Below, one piece after another: positions 56,933 through 64,000 of a stretch of 64,000 nucleotides of DNA; the stretch's first letter is position 1, and each line of letters opens with the position of its first letter. This DNA comes from Akebia trifoliata (Eukaryota; Streptophyta; Magnoliopsida; Ranunculales; Lardizabalaceae). The notes under the pieces are model-generated. The model searched no databases. It was not told the origin of the DNA and saw only the letters and a program-made list of their open reading frames with translations. The translations under genes and the position numbers were made by a program. The stretch is taken from contig CM030707.1 in NCBI GenBank assembly GCA_017979445.1, positions 18,551,086-18,615,085 on the forward strand. The letters run 5' to 3'.

Positions 56933-58878
56933 ATGATGGAGCAACATCATCATCATCAACAACAACAACAACAGATGGGTAGTAGTGGTGGTGGTGGTGG
57001 GTTATCAAGATTCCAGTCAGCTCCAACAACATGGTTTGATACACTACTACTTGAGGAAGATGAAGAAGCACAAACCCAATGCCTTTCACAGCCTCCCATA
57101 CTTAGAAACTCTACCGTCTATGACGATCCTTCCACCACCACTAACACCTTCTTCAGACATAATAGTTCTCCACCTGAACTTCTTTCTCACCTCACTTCAT
57201 CTCTTCCCTCTGATTCCTACTTCTCCACCTCTGGGTTTTCCTCCAATTATGACTTACTCTCCATTCCAGATATCCGAAGTGAAAAGAGACCCAAAGAATT
57301 GGAATCCACACAACAATTGGTAATTAGCAATCTCAATTCTCAACCAACCAAACCCTCTTATTTGTTGATATTTTATTTCTTTATTTGATATTAAATACTT
57401 GGTTCAAGAATGGGTAACAATCTGAATCAATCAAATTATGATTGGTTTTATTTACTAATTGATTTTAAACACTTGGTTCAAGAATGGTTAACAATCTGAA
57501 TAAATAAAAAAGTGTGAGTGTGATTGATTTTAATCAAACACTTGGGCTGGTTCAAGAAATTTGTTGGAATCCACACAGAAATGGGTAACAATCTGAACCA
57601 AACAAATTCTGTTTGATTTTAATTTTTTGTTCTAATTTTTGAACATTGGGTTTGGTTCAGAAAGTTGAGAAGGGTGCTGATTTTTCTGAAATGGAGATGG
57701 AGAATCTATTCCAGGACTCTGTTCCTTGTAGGATTCGTGCGAAGCGTGGCTTTGCAACTCATCCTCGTAGCATAGCCGAAAGGGTAAGTAAGATCGATCA
57801 AACTTACTCCTGAAATTCAATAATTATTGGGGAAGTTTAGTGTGTTTTTATTTGGTCAATTGGATTAGGTTCGGAGGACTCGAATCAGTGATCGGATTAG
57901 AAAGCTTCAAGAAATTGTACCCAATATGGACAAGGTGATTTGCTAAATCAAAACATTGGGTTAGAGAGTTTTATCAATTTATTTTTTATTTCATTTATTT
58001 ACTTACTTTGGATTTGATTCATTAGATTGGTGGACTTGAGAGTGTTAATTGTAATTTGGGAAGCATTTCATAATCTTGTTTGGGCAATTTCATTATTGTT
58101 ACATGCAGCAAACCAATACCGCCGACATGTTGGACGAAGCAGTTGAATATGTCAAATTGTTACAGAAACAGATTCAGGTATTCCCTCCATAAGCCCAATT
58201 AAAGTAAAAAAGTTTGCCATTTTTTTATTAGAGGGATCGACTAATTGCAGATCACAAGTTGTAGGTTGCACCCCAACCAAAAAATACCCCCACCCCTTTT
58301 TATTCATAATTGGACCCTACTAGTTGCGTCTTGCGGGAGGAGTCTTTATGATCTCTTTCAACCCACTTTATCATTTTCTGCTCTTATTCTCTTGGTGTTG
58401 CATTGCAGTCGCAAGCACTCTCTCTCAATGTCACAGCCATACGTATGGAGTGTAAGATGATGAAGAAAAAATAGTGCGATCTTTCTTTCTTTTTTGGATT
58501 GATTTTATTTTCTTCTAACCAAACAAAAAAAAGGGTTAGATTAATAAAATAAGGATTATAGACATATTATAAGAGGCATCCCTATGGTTACAAACTACCA
58601 TGATGAAGGAGTGCGACATCTTTTTTTTATTTTTATATATATATATATAAAAAATGAAATCATTTGTGTGAAGTGCAATGAGGATTTTTTCAAGTGATCG
58701 AGTGTGATTTGTACTAAGTGATCTGCAACTAGTTGGTCCCTTTACTGGCTTGTAGTTGAATTTCTTTGAGTTGTCTATTGTTGAGATCAAAGGCAAAATT
58801 TCTCTCCATCTAAAACTCTATACTTGGCAGGAACTCACGGAACATCAAAATAAATGCAAATGCTCAAGTAGAGATTAG
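56933..58878 (+). CDS. bHLH transcription factor, bHLH81/bHLH80-like, 5 exons
   Basis: Exons 56933-57319, 57661-57783, 57869-57934, 58109-58177 and 58831-58878 are all whole codons with GT-AG introns: 693 nt, 230 aa, stop TAG. The N-terminus (MMEQ, H-run, Q-run, G-run, then LSRFQSAPTTWFDTLL) fits the bHLH80/81/122/130 group. Exons 2-4 hold VPCRIRAKRGFATHPRSIAE, RVRRTRISDRIRKLQEIVPN and MDKQTNTADMLDEAVEYVKL. This is the basic region with His, Glu and Arg that read E-boxes, then helix-loop-helix. The last short exon gives ELTEHQNKCKCSSRD, as in the family (ELTEQQ.RC.C). Nuclear DNA-binding dimer. About 30 residues shorter than the Arabidopsis bHLH81 of about 262 aa. ATG 56933 and 56936 are adjacent; either may serve. 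Confidence 0.92.
57391..57600 (+). repeat. Short repeats in bHLH intron 1
   Basis: CTTGGTTCAAGAATGG(G)TAACAATCTGAA occurs at about 57398 and 57472, and a third, broken copy spans 57542-57600. Confidence 0.75.
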
Positions 58879-59577
58879 TTGGAAGAAAATGTCGACGTGA
58901 AATTCTCTGTTCAAAGATTCAACTTGATGTCATGGAATGCTTGTTGAAGATTGTTACCAGCTTCATCTCTTTTCAAAGGTTCCACTTTTAAATATTCTCT
59001 GTTCTAGGGTTATGGATGTAAATTATCTTTGCATGTATTAATCTCTTAAGTCTAAACTAACTAACCCCATATTTGTTGAAATATTTGCTGTTCTTGTTCT
59101 CTCTTGTACATATGGGATTTGTTGTTCCATAAGACTCACTGTTTACATTATTGCGAATCTATTAGATCAATAAAAATATTCTATATATCATGATTTATGC
59201 AGATTTATTATTCTTGATACCGTTAATTCTTATCACTCTCATGTATAGATTTGTTCTCATTTCTTCTTCTTCTGTGGTTTAATTTCAGTTTCTTTTTATA
59301 GTTGAGTTTGCTTTATCATCATTATTGTCAAAGCTTTGCTCCAAATAAACTGCAGAGTAGTCTAAGGGACAAATAAGCTTTTATTGGAAAATGAATGTGG
59401 TTTCTACTGTCAAGTGTTGATGTTTAAGATATGTGTAGCAATGTTGATTTAAGACTCCCACTTAAGGTCGGGTAGCTTCTCTTCCTTGAGAGCTCCATGA
59501 AGGAACTCAATTTTCATTCATCTTGACTTAGTGTCTTCTTGGAATCATTGGCAAGAATAATTCCGTTCTCATTGTAG
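58879..59577. other. bHLH 3'UTR and downstream DNA
   Basis: No further coding sequence. A possible poly(A) signal, CAATAAAAATATTC, lies near 59168. Confidence 0.4.
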
Positions 59578-59730
59578 ACGTCCTTGTGATCTAATTTTAG
59601 CTAGCTCTCCCAATAGTCTAGGTTGTGTACGTCCTTGTGATCTAATTTTAGCTAGCTCTCCCAATAGTCTAGTTTGTGTACGTCCTTGTGATCTAATTTT
59701 AGCTAGCTCTCCCAATAGTCTAGTTTGTGT
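59578..59730. repeat. Tandem repeat, three units of 51 bp
   Basis: ACGTCCTTGTGATCTAATTT starts each unit at 59578, 59629 and 59680. The units are almost identical (one G/T change). They are contiguous, with no spacers. Confidence 0.93.
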
Positions 59731-60812
59731 TTCACTAGTTGCATATCGTAATTAGTATTTCATGGTTAGCGGATTTTGAAGAAAATAAAAGAAGTTTGTC
59801 GTGCAGATGATTTTCTAAGAAAATGTGCTCTAATAGTTTTCATTTCCCATCTCATGGAAAACTCTTTTTACTCCGCTTAGTACTATCCCCCTCTAGGGGA
59901 GCCATAAGTAGGTTTGTATTGAATTTATTCCTACATTCATATGAGTTTTATTTGATTGTGATTTTGAGGATGAGAAACAACTTGGAAGAAAAAGATGAGA
60001 AAACAAATAATAATATTGTTTTTTTGGAAAAATGAAAAGAAAATATAACCAAAACTACCCCTTTAATAACTTAAAACAACTTAATCTACTTTAAAACCTT
60101 ACTCTTTTTTCCCTCTTTAACACTTGTCGAGTCAGAAACTGAGGACCCTTCAATCTATAGGTTTGTCAAGAAGATGGTGAACACACTTGAATCAAAAGAA
60201 GACACACGGCTTTAGACAGGATTGCCTGGTGAAACAAAATCCATTTAGCCAACCCCAATTTTTGGGATAAGGCTTTGATGATGATGATGGTCCTTGCTAC
60301 AATTTACTTCTTATGGCTTTGTTGACTGCATAATCTTGAGAAACAATGCACATTGAATGATAAAATATTTTTTCCATATTGCCCTTTTTGAATTTGACAA
60401 TGTCTACAATGATATCTATTGTAAAGTTCTAGTGAAGTGATGAGTGTGCATCATCTATATACACTAAATGGAGTAACCCCATTTTAGTCTTTCTGAAGGA
60501 TATAGTTGAGAACAGTCCCTACTTTATTTGGTAATTTTTTATCTTTGACTACTAATCATATTATTGCTCGGGGCATTATTCTCGATGATTTTTGCCTTCT
60601 TTGAATTGATTGCAAGGAATCAGTCAATCACCTTCTTATTCATTGTTCATTTGGTATTCACTTACTCATATTTCATTTTCCTCTTTCACATGAATTGGAC
60701 TATCTCATGATCAATTTTAAATATTTTTCAAAGTTGGCAGTCCTTGCAATTTTTTTTTAAAGATTTTTTTTGTCAGTCTTGCGGGTGCATTTGCATGGAG
60801 TTGAATGGCCCA

Positions 60813-61017
60813 AGGGGTTGGCCTAGTGGCAAGCCGAGCCTTGATAAGCTCCTTAGGAAGGGTAGGTCAAGTGTTCGAAACCCCACGAAGCATTGAATTC
60901 CTTGGAGCCACCCTCCAGTGTCAGGTTGACCCTCAACTTAACCAGTTGCACGTAGGACTTTTTGAGAGGGGGGGGATTAGTCTCACCCGAAGGGTTAGGA
61001 TACCCACGATAAGAAAA
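60813..61017 (+). mobile_element. tRNA-derived SINE (Au-like) with 10-bp target duplication
   Basis: A-box-like TTGGCCTAGTGGCAAG and B-box-like CAAGTGTTCGAAACCCC lie near the 5' end. A tRNA-unrelated body ends GGATACCCACGATAAGAAAA. GAATGGCCCA occurs exactly at both sides (60803-60812 and 61018-61027). About 205 bp. Confidence 0.85.
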
Positions 61018-61885
61018 GAATGGCCCATTTTTTAGGGAAAAAATGATATCTATTCACGAGGTTATAATTTTCATTTTGTGAATCTTATTTTATTGGTGCA
61101 AAACTTTTAATGAAGTCTGAAGGCATTTTCTTAGTATTTCCCTTTCAAATAGAATTTTATGCACAAAGAGCCTTCAAGAGCTTTTGATCGGTTGGTGGTG
61201 TAACTGGTTGCTTCCTCTTATTCTTTTATCAATAAATTATAGTGGAATTATAAAAAATAAAAAAATTAAAAAGGAGAAAAAGAAAAGAAAACAGTCTACA
61301 GTTACACCATAGCCACCAAATCGGAATACGGGTTTAAAATGGCAAGGGAAAACTTCGGAAAAGAATGGAGAAACCTAGTAAGAAATGAAAAAATGGTATA
61401 TATATTAAAAATTATGAAAAAATGTGTTTATAATGTAATGTATAATACATTATACCTTTACTCTTAAGTTTGCAATATATTTTTAAGTGAAAAAAATATT
61501 ATTGAATATTATGATAATATGTTCCCACCCGTAATTATATATTTTATGATGAAAATAACGTCTAACGATCAATGTATCTTTTAAGCAAAATAAAACACTA
61601 TTTAAAAAAAAAAATGTATAACATCAAGCAATTATCATCAAATCCTTCATTAAATAATGAACCAAAGCACAAACAACTATAAGGTCATAGAAATTAACCA
61701 TAGACCTGTAAAGAATAGGTTATTTTAGTTTTTATTCTTTTTAAATAACGTGTTTAAAATGTAAAAGTCCTGTTTAAAATATTAAAACTTATTTTTTAAA
61801 AATCGAGTTTTTATTATTATTTTAATTGTTAGAGGTACGAAAAGTGTTTTATAGGAGAAATTAATAAAACAGCTTCGTATTTCAC

Positions 61886-62179
61886 CAAATTACCGAACCA
61901 GCCATGTTTTTTTAAATCTTTATGAAAATGGTCATAAATCTGATTTTGTAATTATAATTTTTTTTACGAAAATGGTTATTGGGTGTATAATGTAGTATGG
62001 ATAATGATGAGTTTATCGGCATGCCCTTGAGTTTAATGTAGGTTCCCAAGAGAGGTAAACAAGTGAATAGCAAATGTAAAAAATGTTCACAAGATATATT
62101 CCTTTAAAAAAAAGTTACAAAATTTGGGTATATGACCATCTTTGTAAATGTTAAAAATAATGTTTGGTTCAGTAATTTT
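61886..62179. mobile_element. Foldback element with 50-bp arms
   Basis: AAATTACCGAACCAGCCATG...GAAAATGGTCAT at the left and ATGACCATCTTTGTAAATG...GGTTCAGTAATTT at the right are inverted with scattered mismatches. No coding capacity. Confidence 0.6.
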
Positions 62180-62375
62180 TGCAAAATATCTGAGAACTAA
62201 TCTAGTCTATGGTGCCCCTCTTCATGATCCTTTTTTTTTCACTATTAGTTCAACAGCTACTAATATCAAATATGATAGATTGCAACCATCAAAGAAGCAC
62301 TCATGGAGACATTATATCAAGATAAATGATTTTAAAAAGGTTCATGATGCAAGAATTTTTCATCAAAGTGACCTT

Positions 62376-62627
62376 TTAAGATTGTGTTTGGATTGAGAGA
62401 AAATAAATGAATTTCTCTCCATTTATCTTATTTGGATTGTTAAGTAAAGAATTGGAGAGAAATCCGTTTAAAATATTTTATAATTCCAACTCTACCCCTA
62501 GATCGAGATCTCTTTTAAGATATTTTAAAATTCTAAAGTTGTCTCAAATTCTCTCCATCAATCCAAACATGTGGAGAGTAATTGGGTTTCTCTTCTCTTC
62601 CCTTCTCTCAAACCAAACATAGTGTTA
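62376..62627. mobile_element. Foldback MITE, about 250 bp
   Basis: GTGTTTGGATTGAGAGAA at the left faces TTCTCTCAAACCAAACATAG at the right. ATTTCTCTCC and GGAGAG...(A)ATT blocks continue the symmetry. TTA-like bases at both borders. Confidence 0.6.
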
Positions 62628-64000
62628 GAGAAAGATCAAATTATCCCAAAATTACAGGGATGTTTCTTTTCTCAGATTGCACTTTTATAAGATTTTCATC
62701 TTATCTTATTATAGTTCTTAAATAGAGAATAAAGTAAACCAGCTGAATTTGGATTCCAAATAGCCAAAGCAGTAAATAATAATAATAATCATAGAAACTG
62801 GATTAAGATTATGGGATTCAAACATTAAAATTGAAAAAGCAACTTTAATCCATAACTTCATCAAAAATAGTTGCCCATCTAGAAATTTAGATTCTGTGCA
62901 GGTACCCATGAATGGTCAGCTTCGATCCATTAGTTCGTCTAAAAAAAGTTGCTCATCTAAAATTTAGGTTCTGTACAGATTCTCAAGGTGGGCACCTCCA
63001 ATGCACGGTGCAAGCATTAAGTTATCTTTGATAAAAACCCCTCTAAAAATGAAAAATTAAATCATGTTAAAGGCTGTTCCACGAGAGCCGTTGGAGTCGC
63101 AAATACAGGGCATCTATAAATTACTACTTAACCAATTATTCTCAACTCACTAACGAAGAAACTCTGGCCAAAAAAATTGCAATATGAAACAGTGAAACTT
63201 GCATTGGTTGTTACATGAAATCCATATTCATAGAGTGATGAAAAGAACTAGAAAGTAAATCGAAGACAAGAAGCTAAATGATGATCAAATAAGCTGGATT
63301 TTTCTAGATTATAAGTTTCTGCACTCTAAATTAATTAAACAAGGCTTTCAATTACACCCAGAAAAAAAAAAAAAGGCTGACAAAAAAACCACCCCTCCTC
63401 AAACACTAGGGTTCAATCCTTTTTTAACCATACATTGGTGGAGCCCATCAGATGGGTAACGTCTCAAGCACTTTTGTCTCGATAACAAGACTCTAGCGAG
63501 CTCTATCAATTCTGTTGGTCCTTGCCCCTTCACTAGTCACATTTGATGTTTCTGTAAATCCTCCTCACAAATAAAGTTGAGCCCAGATAACCAACAGCCC
63601 CTGAACATGCACAGAGAGATGAATCCAATGTCAAGTAAGGAAAAAACGAGCAAAACCTGAAGAGAAACATAAGTCTCCCAAAAAGGTGACCAATAAAGAA
63701 CTAAGCAGAACCATCTATACACTCAAAAAGCAGGTTAAAAAAGAAAGAAAACAATCTAGTATATGGTTTGAATATAACAGGAGTAATGATGGTGGCTCTT
63801 GATCATAAATCACAGAAGTTGCAACGATGGGTACTTTTTTGGATTTTCACTATTCTTTGAACATTTTATCAATAAATCTGAAAAACAATAAATTATTCTC
63901 ACAGATGGGAAATCTTTTGGGATTGGTCACTTGTAAGTGTGCTGCGACCAACACTCAAGGCAGTTTGTTTGTTTGTTTGAGCATGGAGAGAGAGCGCCCT
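62628..64000. other. Right end: no gene recognised
   Basis: A minus frame at 63537-63722 (61 codons, hydrophobic) matches no family I know. CTCTCTCTCCATGCTC-like text on the minus strand at the very end may belong to the leader of a gene beyond the window. Confidence 0.35.

Noticed and set aside
59578..59730. Regular repeat array that could be mistaken for a CRISPR
   Set aside because: The units are contiguous 51-bp tandem copies without spacers, in a plant nuclear context with no cas genes.
60236..60290. CCAACCCCAATTTTTGGGATAAGGCTTTGATGATG text, similar to 53700-53740 and (reversed) 40930-40960
   Set aside because: Probably ends of old SINE-type repeats; the pieces are too short to define elements.

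Overview
The window looks like nuclear DNA of a flowering plant. It has intron-containing plant gene families (an At4g06598-type bZIP, a clavaminate-synthase-like dioxygenase, a MORF editing factor, a family-1 UDP-glycosyltransferase and a bHLH81-type factor), a plant tRNA-Arg, AT-rich intergenic DNA, and many plant transposable elements: L1-type LINEs, Ty1/copia, a Ty3 chromovirus, Harbinger, hAT, MITEs, SINEs and a TRIM. Long TE-filled introns fit a medium or large genome, perhaps a woody dicot or early-diverging angiosperm. The species cannot be fixed from sequence alone.

Layout. 1-3.3 kb: a decayed minus-strand LINE running off the left edge. 6.9-7.6 kb: the N-terminal coding exon of a minus-strand bZIP gene. 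Its basic/zipper exons are not visible downstream, and a possible 5'UTR exon lies 15 kb upstream at 22.6-22.7 kb. 8.3-21.2 kb: a three-level nest. A minus-strand LINE (8.76-21.16) is split by a copia element (10,261-20,202). The copia element holds a young Ty3 chromovirus derivative (10,523-14,560, perfect 5-bp target duplication) and a separate 0.7-kb inverted-repeat element. 25.3-28.3 kb: a Harbinger transposase remnant abuts a 5'-truncated second copy of the same chromovirus subfamily. 31.6 kb: tRNA-Arg(UCG).

33.4-37.3 kb: a complete three-exon Fe(II)/2-oxoglutarate dioxygenase gene (minus). 42.4-46.8 kb: a complete four-exon MORF1-like gene (minus) whose introns hold a TRIM, a (TA)n-flanked foldback element and a 290-bp tandem duplication. 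50.1-51.5 kb: a single-exon UGT88-like glycosyltransferase (plus) that appears to lack the catalytic aspartate. 56.9-58.9 kb: a five-exon bHLH gene (plus). 59-64 kb: intergenic DNA with a SINE, a 3 x 51-bp tandem repeat and foldback elements.

The genes are independent plant housekeeping or regulatory genes; nothing suggests a cluster or operon. The most distinctive feature is the density of small foldback elements between 32 and 56 kb. They include about a dozen copies of one hairpin family centred on GTGTATCCC, and two clear copies (plus one degenerate) of a family lying next to TA-rich DNA. No CRISPR, organellar segment or host gene cluster was seen.
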